Source of the DNA: Achromobacter xylosoxidans
GTDB lineage: Bacteria; Pseudomonadota; Gammaproteobacteria; Burkholderiales; Burkholderiaceae_B
Length of the DNA: 64,000 bases
Direction of reading: 5' to 3'
NCBI RefSeq assembly: GCF_001457475.1
Contig: NZ_LN831029.1
Span: forward strand, 4,216,001-4,280,000
Below the pieces are notes generated by a model. That model worked only from the letters and a program-made list of their open reading frames with translations. It made no database searches and was not told the origin of the DNA. The position numbers and the translations under genes are program-made. Of this stretch, positions 44,729-53,269 are shown piece by piece; position 1 is the first letter of the stretch; each line of letters starts with the position of its first letter.

Positions 44729-45496
44729 TCAGGCCAGCCAATAGGGATCGTTCAATTCGCGGCCCAGCGCCGCGACCTGCCGCGTCAGCGACTCGCGCAG
44801 CGCCGCCACGCGGGCGGCGTCGACCTGGAACGACACGAAGGACAGGCACAGGCCGCGCAGTTCGCCGCTGGAGGGATCGCGCACCGCCGCCGCCACGGCG
44901 CCGATGCCAGGCATGGCCTGGTCGATGGCGACGCCGTAATGGTCGGCGCGGATCTGCGCCACGCGCTGCGCCAGTTCGCCCACGGTGGCCGGGCAATCCT
45001 TGCCCTCCATCGGCAGGGGGCGGGCTGGATCGGTGCCGTACAGCGCGTCGAACTCGTCCTGGGTCAGGCGCGACAGCAGCGCGCGTCCCATGGCCGTGTC
45101 CGAGGCGGCGCGGCGCGAACCCGGCGGCGACAGCACCTGCACCGGATGCGAGCCGTTCAGGCGTTGCAGCACCACGGTTTCGCGCTGGTTCAGGGTGGAC
45201 AGGTAGGCGGTCAGGCCACTGTCGTCGGACAGGCGCGCCAGCACCTTGCGGCAGGCCTCGTCCAGCGGCGTCGCGGCCTGCCCGGCGCGCACCGCCTGCG
45301 ACAGCAAGGCGCCGGCGCGATAGCGGCGCGTGGCCGCGTCCTGGTCCAGCAGGCCGTAGTGCTGCATCTGGTTCAACAGGCGCGAGGCCGTGCTCTTGGG
45401 CATGGCCAGGCGCTGCGCCACGTCGGTGAAGCTCAGTTCCGCCTCGCCCTGCGCGTAAAGCGCCAACACCCGCTGGACGCCATCGAGAATGCTCAT
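44729..45496 (-). CDS. IclR-family transcriptional regulator
   Basis: The 255-residue protein has an N-terminal winged helix (VQRVLALYAQGEAELSFTDV, MPKSTASRLLNQMQHYGL) and a C-terminal ligand-binding domain (residues 75-250, with GVAIDQAMPGIGAVAAAVRD and LCLSFVS). IclR proteins usually repress nearby catabolic genes until a small acid binds. The start overlaps a tandem palindromic operator, so it is likely autoregulated. It heads the leftward operon with pepE 90 bases downstream. Confidence 0.92.
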   Translation of the reverse strand: MSILDGVQRVLALYAQGEAELSFTDVAQRLAMPKSTASRLLNQMQHYGLLDQDAATRRYRAGALLSQAVRAGQAATPLDEACRKVLARLSDDSGLTAYLSTLNQRETVVLQRLNGSHPVQVLSPPGSRRAASDTAMGRALLSRLTQDEFDALYGTDPARPLPMEGKDCPATVGELAQRVAQIRADHYGVAIDQAMPGIGAVAAAVRDPSSGELRGLCLSFVSFQVDAARVAALRESLTRQVAALGRELNDPYWLA

Positions 45497-45498
45497 TA

Positions 45499-45540
45499 TT
45501 GTTCCAAAAATCGGAACTGCTGTTCCTTAATAGGGAACAA
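45499..45540. promoter_or_regulatory. Tandem IclR-type operator
   Basis: Two copies of GTTCC-N7-GGAAC (45501-45517 and 45522-45538) are spaced 21 bp apart, two helical turns, and the outer arms extend to TTGTTCC and GGAACAA. The site abuts the iclR start codon and overlaps its ribosome-binding region, as expected for autoregulation. Confidence 0.8.
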
Positions 45541-45646
45541 GAATAATGCAACGGCGGATTTCCGGTCAATACGGGCGGTCCCTCGGGTTGGCGGCAGCAC
45601 CGTCCGCGAAGCGCGGCCTCTCACCAGGCCCCATGCCGACGGGACG

Positions 45647-45673
45647 AAAAAAAGCCCGCCATGTCGGGCGGGC
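45647..45673 (-). terminator. Terminator of the DUF457 gene
   Basis: GCCCGCC and GGCGGGC form a stem over an ATGTCG loop, preceded on the plus strand by seven A residues that become a U tract for the leftward transcript. Confidence 0.85.
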
Positions 45674-45700
45674 CTTCCCGATGGCGCCGATCGGCGCGCT

Positions 45701-46741
45701 CTAGCGCGTCGCGGTCTCGGCCCATTGCGCCAGCGGCAGCGGCGGTTGCGCGTGCAGGATGCGTCCCAGCACCAGTTTGAACTCCGCCCAGCCGCCACGG
45801 TCGCCCGGCCAACTGGACGGGGTCACCGGCCGCCAGCCGCCGTCGGCCTGCCGCTCGGCCATCTTGAAGCGGAAGTTGTAGTGCCCGGCCACGCCCATGC
45901 GCAGGTCGGTCACCACCAGCGCATCGCCCACGGCGTCATAACGCAGCCAATCATCGGTGAACCAGCGCAGGCGCTGCAGCAGCGGCATATCGGCCAGCGC
46001 CTGTCCCAGTTCCGGGTTGAGCGGCAGGCGCAGCCATTCCGGTGGCTCGCGGTCGAACCAGCTGCTGACGGCCTCGTAGTAATGGCCGTCGGGCGTCTTG
46101 GCGACGACGCGCCACAGCAAGGTATTGAGCGGCATGGGAATGGCCCGCAGCTCGGTAATGGCGATGCCCTGCGCCTGCATCGCATCGCGCACCCGGTGTT
46201 CGGCGGCGATGCGGCCGGCGAGCCCGAACCCGAGGTAGGCGGTGCTGAAGATCAGCGCCCCGGCCAGGAAGCGGCGGGCGTTGCGGGTCATGCCGACGAT
46301 CACCGCGTACACCGCCCCCAACAGCAATGGCACGGTATAGACGGGGTCGATGATGAAGATGGCCGACCAGCTTTCCGGGATCGATGGCAATGGCCAAAAC
46401 AGCTGCGTGCCATAGACGGTGAAAGCATCCAGCAGCGGATGCGTCACCAATACCAGCCACAGGGTCAGGAACAGCCGCCCCGCGCTGTATTGCGCTTGCG
46501 GCCAGTACTTGCGTATCAACCATGTCAGCAGCGCCGCCAAGCCGGTCAACACGAAGATCGAATGCGAGAAGCCCCGGTGGTAGGTCATCAGCGAGACCGG
46601 ATCCGGGTAGCGCATCAGTACGTCCAGGTCCGGCACGGTGGCCAGCGCCGCGCCGTAGATGAGCGCCCTCCGCCCCTGCACGCGCCCCAGCAGCGCCCCC
46701 TGTATGCCCGCGCCCAGCACGGCTTGTGTAACCGAATCCAT
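45701..46741 (-). CDS. DUF457 (YbcI-like) membrane-bound metal-dependent hydrolase
   Basis: This 346-residue protein matches the YbcI/DUF457 family. Its N-terminal half has several hydrophobic segments (4-30, 68-85, 92-110, 130-160, 168-190) and the putative metal motifs D in TVPDLDVLMRY, HRGFSHS and THPLLDAF. The C-terminal half (about 200-346) is soluble. The family is annotated as hydrolases from the His/Asp pattern; the substrate is unknown. It is transcribed alone and ends at the terminator. The gene is divergent from the DedA gene by 105 bases. Confidence 0.88.
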   Translation of the reverse strand: MDSVTQAVLGAGIQGALLGRVQGRRALIYGAALATVPDLDVLMRYPDPVSLMTYHRGFSHSIFVLTGLAALLTWLIRKYWPQAQYSAGRLFLTLWLVLVTHPLLDAFTVYGTQLFWPLPSIPESWSAIFIIDPVYTVPLLLGAVYAVIVGMTRNARRFLAGALIFSTAYLGFGLAGRIAAEHRVRDAMQAQGIAITELRAIPMPLNTLLWRVVAKTPDGHYYEAVSSWFDREPPEWLRLPLNPELGQALADMPLLQRLRWFTDDWLRYDAVGDALVVTDLRMGVAGHYNFRFKMAERQADGGWRPVTPSSWPGDRGGWAEFKLVLGRILHAQPPLPLAQWAETATR

Positions 46742-46846
46742 AGAACTCCGACGATAGCCTTCTGTGGCGCGCCGCTTTCACGCGGCGTCCACAATGCAGG
46801 CGTTAAGATACCCGATTGCATTCAGCTAATTTTCAACTTCCGCCTC

Positions 46847-47485
46847 ATGGACCAATACATCGACAAGATCGGCGTGCTGATCGAGACCAACCAGGCCTGG
46901 GCCGGCCCCATCACCTTCCTGCTGACGCTGGGAGAATCGATGGTGCTGCTGGGCCTGTTCATTCCCGCCACCGCGCTGATGCTGCTGACCGGCGGCCTGA
47001 TCGGCGCCGGCACGCTGGATCCGTGGAGCATCATGGCATGGGGCATCGCCGGCGCCATCGTCGGCGATGCGCTGTCCTACGGGCTGGGGCGCTGGGCCGG
47101 CCCCAACGTGCTGCGGCGCTGGCCACTCAAGCAGCAGCGTACCGCCGTGGCACGGGCGCGCCTGTTTTTCTACCGCTATGGCTTCGCCTCGGTGCTGGTC
47201 GGCCGCTTCCTGGGACCGATCCGCTCGACCATCCCCACGGTGGCCGGCGTCATGGGCATGGCCCACGGCCGCTTCCAGATGGCCAACGTGCTGTCGGCGA
47301 TCCTGTGGATGCCGCTGATGCTGGCGCCCGGCTACATCACCGCGCGCAGCCTGGGCGCGGCCGAAAACGCGCAACAGATCGCCATGATGATCGGCGCGGG
47401 ACTCTCGGTGCTGCTAGGATGCGGACTCCTGGTCGCGATGATGCGCAAACGCCGGCAGCCGGCGCGCATCCGTCGCGGCAATTAG
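46847..47485 (+). CDS. DedA-family inner membrane protein
   Basis: The 212-residue protein has the DedA (SNARE-associated) fold: four to five hydrophobic segments including FLLTLGESMVLLGLFIPATA and the GRFLGPIRSTIPTVAGVMGM motif with the conserved Arg-Pro pair typical of DedA lipid scramblases or flippases. E in LGES and D in VGDAL, conserved in the family, are present. DedA proteins support membrane lipid trafficking and the proton-motive force. It begins at ATG 46847 with a weak ribosome-binding site and is followed 11 bases later by another membrane protein gene. Confidence 0.92.
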   Translation: MDQYIDKIGVLIETNQAWAGPITFLLTLGESMVLLGLFIPATALMLLTGGLIGAGTLDPWSIMAWGIAGAIVGDALSYGLGRWAGPNVLRRWPLKQQRTAVARARLFFYRYGFASVLVGRFLGPIRSTIPTVAGVMGMAHGRFQMANVLSAILWMPLMLAPGYITARSLGAAENAQQIAMMIGAGLSVLLGCGLLVAMMRKRRQPARIRRGN

Positions 47486-47496
47486 CGGAGAACAGC

Positions 47497-48033
47497 ATGG
47501 CCATCGACATGGAGCCGAAGAACGGCGACTTCGCGCGCTACATCGAAAACCTGTCGCGCGCGGGCGGCGCCACGCCCGGACGGGTGCCGAGCAAGGCCGA
47601 GACCAGGCGCCAAGCGACCGCGCCGGTCGCCACGCCCACGCCGGCGCCCGCCCCGAGCCCGGGATCCCTGAATGACCTGGCCTGGGGCAAGACGGCGCCG
47701 CCGCAATCGCACCGCGCCGACAGCGTGCCGTCCACCGTCGCCCCGGGCCAGACCGACGCCGAAGCGGTCTCGCTGGCCAAGCGCGCGCGCCAGCGCAAGC
47801 AGGGCATCTTCCTGACCATCGCCGGCGCCGTGGCCGGCTGGGCCGCCGTCAACGTCGCCTTCAAGGCGCTGCACGCGCCGCGCTTCGACCTGGACGACTT
47901 CATGCCGGCGGTGTTCCTGGGCTTTTTCGCGCTGATGCTGTTCAAGGCGGCCAGCGGCGCGCGCGACCCGCGCAAGCGACCGCTGGAAAAGCTGCCGCCG
48001 CTCAAGACCTCGTCGTACCGCAAGGACGGCTGA
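47497..48033 (+). CDS. Membrane protein of unknown function
   Basis: The 178-residue product starts 11 bases after the dedA-like gene with a GGAGAA site. The first 95 residues are hydrophilic, Ala/Pro-rich and probably disordered (ATPTPAPAPSPGS); the next part has two hydrophobic helices (about 103-122 IFLTIAGAVAGWAAVNVAF and 133-150 MPAVFLGFFALMLFKAA) with a basic tail. No family is recognised. It is probably cotranscribed with the dedA-like gene. Confidence 0.7.
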   Translation: MAIDMEPKNGDFARYIENLSRAGGATPGRVPSKAETRRQATAPVATPTPAPAPSPGSLNDLAWGKTAPPQSHRADSVPSTVAPGQTDAEAVSLAKRARQRKQGIFLTIAGAVAGWAAVNVAFKALHAPRFDLDDFMPAVFLGFFALMLFKAASGARDPRKRPLEKLPPLKTSSYRKDG

Positions 48034-48110
48034 AGCGGCCCGGCCTCGGCGGCAATGGTGCTAACATTTCCGCCGCCCTCGCATAGACCCCATGAATACC
48101 CGGAGTGAAA

Positions 48111-48779
48111 GTGAATAACGTTGTCGGATTGAACCAGGCCCAGGCGGCCACGATGCTGAAGCTGCAAGGCGACCTGAACAGCATGATCAATCCGGACTGG
48201 ATCAACGGCGGCGCCCGCTTCCTGCGCGCCGCCTTCGTCGAATCGGCCGAGGCCCTGGAACACTACGGCTGGAAGTGGTGGAAGAAGCAGACCATCGACC
48301 TGCCCCAGGTGCAGATGGAACTGGTCGACATCCTGCATTTCTACCTGTCGCATACCATCGTGCAGGCCAAGGGCGACGTCAACGCCGCCGCCGCCGCGCT
48401 GGTGGCCGACCTGGCCGGCCCCGCCTCGATCACGCTGGACGGCAAGAGCTATGCGCTGGCCAGCCTGAACGTGCCCGAACTGCTCGAACTGATCGGCGGC
48501 CTGGCGGTGTGCGGCCGCGCCAGCTTCAAGCTGCTCGAGCAGAGCATGACCGCCTGCGAAATGAGCTGGAACGATGCCTATACCCAGTACGTTTCCAAGA
48601 ACGTGCTGAACATCTTCCGCCAGCAGCATGGCTACAAGGAAGGCACCTACATCAAGATCTGGAACGGCGAGGAAGACAACGTGGTGCTGGCGCGCCTGCT
48701 GGCGCAGCACGACGCCGCCCGCGCCGACTTCGCTGACGTCCTGCACCGCGAACTGGAAGCGGCCTATTCGCGCCTGTAG
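48111..48779 (+). CDS. Dimeric all-alpha dUTP diphosphatase
   Basis: The GTG at 48111 follows a CGGAG site by five bases, giving 222 residues; a GTG six bases earlier overlaps that site. The motifs belong to the all-alpha NTP-pyrophosphatase type dUTPase (DUTPase_2, related to MazG): ESAEALEHYGWKWWKKQ and QVQMELVDILHFYLSH hold the acidic metal ligands, with a further EE in WNGEEDN. Such enzymes hydrolyse dUTP or dUDP to dUMP. No second, trimeric dUTPase is in the window. It ends just before a convergent terminator. Confidence 0.9.
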   Translation: MNNVVGLNQAQAATMLKLQGDLNSMINPDWINGGARFLRAAFVESAEALEHYGWKWWKKQTIDLPQVQMELVDILHFYLSHTIVQAKGDVNAAAAALVADLAGPASITLDGKSYALASLNVPELLELIGGLAVCGRASFKLLEQSMTACEMSWNDAYTQYVSKNVLNIFRQQHGYKEGTYIKIWNGEEDNVVLARLLAQHDAARADFADVLHRELEAAYSRL

Positions 48780-48795
48780 GCGCAACGCCCGCCCG

Positions 48796-48824
48796 AAAAA
48801 AACGCCGCGTCACGCGGCGTTTTT
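48796..48824. terminator. Bidirectional terminator between dUTPase and flavin oxidoreductase
   Basis: Seven A residues, CGCCGCG, a TCA loop, CGCGGCG and five T residues form a symmetric hairpin between two convergent genes. Confidence 0.92.
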
Positions 48825-48846
48825 CATTGCGCGACAGCTTCGGCCG

Positions 48847-49959
48847 CTAGCGCTGGCCGAAGTGCGTTTCGCCGAACAGGTCCTTCAACTCACGCGGCTG
48901 CGACCGCCAGTACTGGCGCGGCGCATTGACCTGGCCGCCCAGTTGCGCGGCGGCATGCCAGGGCCAGCGCGGGTCGTACAGCATGCCGCGCGCCAGCGCC
49001 ACCATGTCGGCCTGCCCTTGCGCCAGGATGTCCTCGGCCTGTTGCGCCTCGGTGATCAGGCCCACCGTGATGGTGGGCAGGCCGACCGCGCGCTTGATGG
49101 CGTCGGCGAACGGCACCTGGTAGTTCGGCGCCACCGGGATCTTCTGCAATGGCGAAACGCCGCCGCTGGAGACGTCGATGAACTCACAGCCCAATTCCTT
49201 GAGCCGCAGCGCGAACGCTTCGGTCTGCGCCGGATCCCAGCCGCCCTCGACCCAATCCGTGGCCGATACCCGCACGCCCAGCGCCACCGACGAAGGCGTC
49301 ACCTCGCGCACCGCGCGGAACACTTCCAGCGGGAAGCGCATGCGGTTCTGCAGCGAGCCGCCGTAGTTGTCGTCGCGCTGGTTGGCCAGCGGCGACAGGA
49401 ACTGGTGCAGCAGATAGCCATGGGCCGCATGCAGCTCGATGGCGTCGAAACCCAGGCGGATGGCGCGGCGAGCGCTGTCGACGAAGGCGTCGCGCACCCG
49501 CGCCAGGCCGGCCGCGTCGAGCGCGCGCGGCGCCGGCTCGGACGCCTTGTGCGGCAGCGCCGACGGCGCCCAGCCCTGCCAGCCGCCCTGCTCCGGCGGC
49601 ACCAGTTGGCCGCCCTCCCAGGGCGCATGGCTCGACGCCTTGCGGCCGGCGTGGCCCAGCTGGATACCGAGCTTGATCGGCGAATAGCGCCGCACCGCCT
49701 GCACCACGCGGCCCAGCGCGGCTTCGGTCTCGTCGGACCAGAGGCCCAGGTCGCCCGGGGAAATGCGGCCATCGGCCTCGACCGCGGTCGCCTCGGTAAA
49801 CAGCAGCGCCGCGCCGGACAGGGCCAGGTGGCCCAGGTGGATCATGTGCCAGTCGGTGGCGCGGCCCTCGTCGGCCGAGTATTCGCACATGGGCGCGATG
49901 ACGATGCGGTTGGCCAGTTCGACATTGCCGACTGACGTGGGACTGAAAAGATGACTCAT
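48847..49959 (-). CDS. Old-yellow-enzyme-type NADH:flavin oxidoreductase (YqjM-like)
   Basis: From ATG 49959 this 370-residue TIM-barrel protein binds FMN and reduces activated double bonds with NAD(P)H. Family motifs are NRIVIAPMCEYSA (flavin and Cys-containing), IQLGHAGRKASS, FDAIELHAAHGYLLHQFLSP with the substrate-binding His pair, NRMRFPLEVF and DMVALARGMLYDP. These match the thermophilic-like (YqjM) class, which carries the N-terminal Cys. It stands alone between terminators. The natural substrate is not predictable. Confidence 0.93.
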   Translation of the reverse strand: MSHLFSPTSVGNVELANRIVIAPMCEYSADEGRATDWHMIHLGHLALSGAALLFTEATAVEADGRISPGDLGLWSDETEAALGRVVQAVRRYSPIKLGIQLGHAGRKASSHAPWEGGQLVPPEQGGWQGWAPSALPHKASEPAPRALDAAGLARVRDAFVDSARRAIRLGFDAIELHAAHGYLLHQFLSPLANQRDDNYGGSLQNRMRFPLEVFRAVREVTPSSVALGVRVSATDWVEGGWDPAQTEAFALRLKELGCEFIDVSSGGVSPLQKIPVAPNYQVPFADAIKRAVGLPTITVGLITEAQQAEDILAQGQADMVALARGMLYDPRWPWHAAAQLGGQVNAPRQYWRSQPRELKDLFGETHFGQR

Positions 49960-50082
49960 GCGTAAGGCTCCGGGCGATGGACGCGGATGCACAGCATAGC
50001 GCCGGCATCCGCCCGCGCCGCCAATCCCGACGCCCGCGTGGGGGTTTAGGGCGGGACGAGGCCCGCCCTTTATTACCGCGGC

Positions 50083-50853
50083 TTATTGCCCCTCGATCAC
50101 GCTGTCCAGGAACTGGCGCGTGCGCGCTTCCTTGGGCGCGCTGAACAGCGTCTGCGACTCGGCGTCCTCGACGATGTTGCCCTCGTCGAAGAACAGCGTG
50201 CGGTCGGAACTGCGTTCGGCGAACTTCATCTGGTGGGTGACGATGATCATGGTCATGCTCTTGCGCGCCGACAGGTCGCGCAGGATCTGCAGGATGCCGC
50301 CCACCAGCTCCGGGTCGAGCGCCGAGGTGACCTCGTCGAACAGCATGATCTCCGGGCACATCGCCAGCGCGCGGGCGATGCCGACGCGCTGCTTCTGGCC
50401 GCCCGACAACTGCGCCGGGTAGACGTCGAGCTTGTCGCCCAGCCCCACCATCTCCAGGTATTCCACCGCGCGCTCGCGCGCCTGGTCGCGCGGCAGGCCC
50501 AGCACGTGCACCGGCGCCTCCATGGCGTTGCCCAGCGCCGTCATGTGCGGGAACAGGTTGAAGTGCTGGAACACCATGCCGATCTTGCCGCGCACCTTGC
50601 GCAGGTGCTCGGAATTGGGGCCGGCCGGACGGCCCTGGGCGTCGGTCCACATCGGCTCGCCGTCGATCTCGATCTCGCCGCTGGTCGGCTGGTCCAGCGT
50701 CATCAGCACGCGCAGCAGGGTCGACTTGCCCGAACCCGACGGCCCGATCACGGCCACGGTCTGGCCTGCCGGAATCTCCAGGTTGATGCCCTTGAGCACC
50801 TCCAGCTCGCCATAGCGCTTGTGCAGGTTCTTGATGGTGATGCTGGAACTCAT
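50083..50853 (-). CDS. ehuA-like: Polar amino acid / ectoine-type ABC transporter ATPase
   Basis: This 256-residue ATPase begins at ATG 50853 with a GGAGGAAAG site. Walker A is GPSGSGKST, the signature is LSGGQKQRVGIARAL and Walker B is EIMLFDEVTSALD. The sequence follows GlnQ/EhuA-type ATPases. It overlaps the preceding permease (ATGA). With the two permeases and the binding protein it forms a complete importer, in the order of the ehuBCDA ectoine system. Confidence 0.9.
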   Translation of the reverse strand: MSSSITIKNLHKRYGELEVLKGINLEIPAGQTVAVIGPSGSGKSTLLRVLMTLDQPTSGEIEIDGEPMWTDAQGRPAGPNSEHLRKVRGKIGMVFQHFNLFPHMTALGNAMEAPVHVLGLPRDQARERAVEYLEMVGLGDKLDVYPAQLSGGQKQRVGIARALAMCPEIMLFDEVTSALDPELVGGILQILRDLSARKSMTMIIVTHQMKFAERSSDRTLFFDEGNIVEDAESQTLFSAPKEARTRQFLDSVIEGQ

Positions 50854-51521
50854 CGCTTTCCTCCATATCGTTGCAGGCGGGCCTCCAGGCCGCGCACGCC
50901 CCAGGCCGCGATCAGGCTCAGCGCCAGGAACAGCACGCCGACCAGCGTCAGGGGCTCGGTGTAGCGGAAGGTGGTGGAGCCGATCATCTTGCTCTGTTGC
51001 AGCAGCTCGACCACCGTGATCGCCGACAGCAGCGGCGTGTCCTTGAACATGGCCACCAGGTAGTTGCCCAGCGCCGGCACCACCGGCGGGATCGCCTGCG
51101 GCAGCACCACGCCGACGGCGGTGCGCCACGGCGACATGTTCAGCGCCCGCGCCGCCTCCAGCTGGCCGCGCGGCACCGCCTCGATGCCGGCGCGGTAGAC
51201 TTCGGCGCAATAGGTGGCGTAGTGCAGCCCGAGCGCCACGATGCCGGTCGCCAGCGGCGACATCTGCACCCCGGTCAGGGGCAGCACGTAGAACAAAAAA
51301 TACATCTGCACCAGCAGCGGCGTGCTGCGCACGAACTCGATCACGAAGGCCGTGGGCAAGGACAGCACCGCCAGGCGCGAGCGCCGCAGCAGCGCCAGCG
51401 CCAGGCCGAGCGTCACGGCCACCAGCATGCCCAGCACCGTGGCCTGGATGGTGATGAGCAGCGCCGAGCCCAGCGTGGGCAGGATCTCCAGCGCGAAGGA
51501 CCAGTCGAATATCGGTTTCAT
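50850..51521 (-). CDS. ehuD-like: Polar amino acid / ectoine-type ABC permease (second)
   Basis: The 223-residue inner-membrane permease of the His/Glu/ectoine type has five hydrophobic segments and the EAA-loop QLEAARALNMSPWRTAVGVV near 130-150. The N-terminus (SFALEILPTLGSALLITIQA) is typical of the group. It overlaps the ATPase gene by four bases and the first permease by four, so the three are translationally coupled. It pairs with the first permease to form the channel. Confidence 0.88.
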   Translation of the reverse strand: MKPIFDWSFALEILPTLGSALLITIQATVLGMLVAVTLGLALALLRRSRLAVLSLPTAFVIEFVRSTPLLVQMYFLFYVLPLTGVQMSPLATGIVALGLHYATYCAEVYRAGIEAVPRGQLEAARALNMSPWRTAVGVVLPQAIPPVVPALGNYLVAMFKDTPLLSAITVVELLQQSKMIGSTTFRYTEPLTLVGVLFLALSLIAAWGVRGLEARLQRYGGKR

Positions 51522-52171
51522 CGGACGCGGACCCTCCGTTCAAGCAGGCGCACGCCGGCGGTGATGAGCAGCGCCACCGCGAAGTACAGCAGCAGCATGA
51601 GCGTGAAGATCTCGGTGGTGCGCAGGGTTTCGCTGCGCAGCAGTTGGCCGCGGAAGGTCAGGTCGGTGATCGTGATGAGCGACACCAGCGCGGTGTTCTT
51701 GAGCAGTTCGATCAGCAGGTTGCCGGCCGGCGGCAGCATGGCCGGAATGGCCTGCGGCACCACGATGCGGCGCATGATCTGGCCACGCGTCAGGTTCAGG
51801 GCCACGCCGGCCTCGCGCTGGCCCGGCGGCACCGCGCGGATCGCGCCGCGCACCACCTCGGCGCCATAGGCGCCGGCATTGAGCGCCAGCACAACGATGC
51901 CCACCAGCATGGCCGGCAGTTGCACGCCGAACAGCGGCAGCACGAAATAGAACCAGAACAGCTGCACCAGCGCCGAGGTGCCGCGAAACACCTCGACGTA
52001 GATGGACGCCAGCCAGCGCACGGGGCGCACGGTCGACAGGCGCCCCACCCCGGCCACCAGCGCCAGCGGCACCGCCAGCACCACGGCGCCCGCCATGACC
52101 TCCAGCGTCACCGCCAGGCCTTCCAGCAGTGGCGGCACCAGCTCGGCGATATGTTCGGATATGAGCTGCAT
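51518..52171 (-). CDS. ehuC-like: Polar amino acid / ectoine-type ABC permease (first)
   Basis: The 217-residue permease has five hydrophobic segments and the conserved loop GQREAGVALNLTRGQIMRRI near 135-155 that contacts the ATPase. It begins 9 bases after the binding protein and overlaps the second permease. Together with that protein it builds a heterodimeric membrane channel. The similarity to the EhuC/D family is the basis for the name. Confidence 0.88.
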   Translation of the reverse strand: MQLISEHIAELVPPLLEGLAVTLEVMAGAVVLAVPLALVAGVGRLSTVRPVRWLASIYVEVFRGTSALVQLFWFYFVLPLFGVQLPAMLVGIVVLALNAGAYGAEVVRGAIRAVPPGQREAGVALNLTRGQIMRRIVVPQAIPAMLPPAGNLLIELLKNTALVSLITITDLTFRGQLLRSETLRTTEIFTLMLLLYFAVALLITAGVRLLERRVRVR

Positions 52172-52180
52172 CGGCGCCCC

Positions 52181-53092
52181 CTAGTTCGCGGCGCAGAGCT
52201 TGGCGGCCGTGACGTCCTTGGGCAGTTCCTCGGGCGTGAAGCCGAACGGCGCCACCAGTTTCTTGTGTTCCTCGGTGCCGATGAACTTGGCCAGCTCGGC
52301 GTTGAAGGCATCTGCAAAGGCCTTGTCGTCCGTGCGGAAGGCATAGGCGCCGTAGCCGCGCACGCCCTTGCCGTCGATCACCGGATCGGTGAACGGCTCG
52401 GCCTTCTCCAGGCCGCTGCCGGCGTCGGTCTTGCCCATCAGGTCGTTGACCGTCAATGCCGTGGCCGCGTAGGCGTCGGCGCGGCCGGCCTGCACGCCGG
52501 ACAGCGCGCTGACCGCATCCGGGAACACCACGATCTGGCCGGCGGGCACCTTGACCTTGGCGGCGTATTCGGCCTCGATGGCGCCAACCACCACGCCCAG
52601 CTTGGCGTCGGGGTTCTTCACCACGTCCTCGTAGCTGTGCAGGTTCTTCGGGTTGCCCTGCTTGACCAGGAACGCCTGGCCCACGCCATAGGTCGGGTTC
52701 GAGAACGCCACCTGGCCGCAGCGCTCCGGCGTGACGTACATGCCGGCCGCGATGATGTCGAAGCGCTTGGCCTGCAGGCCGGGGATCAGCGAGCCGAATT
52801 CGGTCAGCACGCCTTCGACCTCGTTGATGCCCATGCGCTTGAGCACTACCCGGGCGATTTCCACCGATTCACCGGTGACCTTGGCCTCCTTGCTGTCCAT
52901 GAAGGCGAACGGCGCTTCATTGGCGTAACCGATACGGATCTTGCCGGCCGCCTTGGCGGCTTCCAGCGTGCTGGCGCCGGCGGCGGGCGCGCTGGCCCCC
53001 TGGACGGGCTTGTCCGAACCGGAGTCTGAGCAGGCTGCCAGCAGGCCCAGGCCCAGGGCCAGCAGGACGCGGCGGGTGCGTTGGACGATCAT
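52181..53092 (-). CDS. ehuB-like: EhuB-like substrate-binding lipoprotein
   Basis: The ATG at 53092 gives 303 residues with a lipoprotein signal (MIVQRTRRVLLALGLGL, lipobox LLAAC, Cys21). The mature protein resembles EhuB: RIGYANEAPFAFMD, VLTEFGSLIPGLQAKRFDIIAAGMYV, and ERCGQVAFSNPTYGVGQAF. EhuB binds ectoine or hydroxyectoine, but some homologues bind polar amino acids, so the substrate is not certain. Other eut catabolic genes are not seen here. It is the promoter-proximal gene of the importer. Confidence 0.87.
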   Translation of the reverse strand: MIVQRTRRVLLALGLGLLAACSDSGSDKPVQGASAPAAGASTLEAAKAAGKIRIGYANEAPFAFMDSKEAKVTGESVEIARVVLKRMGINEVEGVLTEFGSLIPGLQAKRFDIIAAGMYVTPERCGQVAFSNPTYGVGQAFLVKQGNPKNLHSYEDVVKNPDAKLGVVVGAIEAEYAAKVKVPAGQIVVFPDAVSALSGVQAGRADAYAATALTVNDLMGKTDAGSGLEKAEPFTDPVIDGKGVRGYGAYAFRTDDKAFADAFNAELAKFIGTEEHKKLVAPFGFTPEELPKDVTAAKLCAAN

Positions 53093-53136
53093 GGTTTTTT
53101 CTCCCTGATTTATTTCTAGGTACATCGCTTCGCTAA

Positions 53137-53160
53137 AAATGATACGACATTAAATCATTT
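53137..53160 (-). promoter_or_regulatory. Inverted repeat upstream of the ehu-like operon
   Basis: AAATGAT (53137-53143) and ATCATTT (53154-53160) are perfect inverted repeats separated by 10 bp in an AT-rich promoter region, with another AATGAT at 53167. This could be a regulator site for the importer, which starts at 53092. Confidence 0.4.
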
Positions 53161-53180
53161 CACCTCTAATGATATGGACG

Positions 53181-53207
53181 AAAAAAAGCAGGCCGAAGCC
53201 TGCTTTT
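53181..53207. terminator. Terminator between the LivJ-like and ehu-like genes
   Basis: AAAAGCAGGC and GCCTGCTTTT pair over a CGAA loop with a seven-A tract on the left. It ends leftward transcription of the LivJ-like gene before the ehu-like promoter. Confidence 0.9.
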
Positions 53208-53269
53208 CCCTATCTCCACCCTATGGCGGGTGAAAACTCGTTACGAAGGGTAGACGACTATGTCGTCCC

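Noticed and set aside
44939..46846. Long plus-strand frame running into the DedA gene
   Set aside because: The part before 46847 lies over the DUF457, spacer and IclR genes on the other strand and encodes no recognisable protein; only the last 212 codons are DedA.
50048..50071. AGGGCGGG/CCCGCCCT hairpin after the ehu-like ATPase as its terminator
   Set aside because: The T tract is on the plus strand and no U tract follows for the leftward gene; it does not terminate the operon convincingly.
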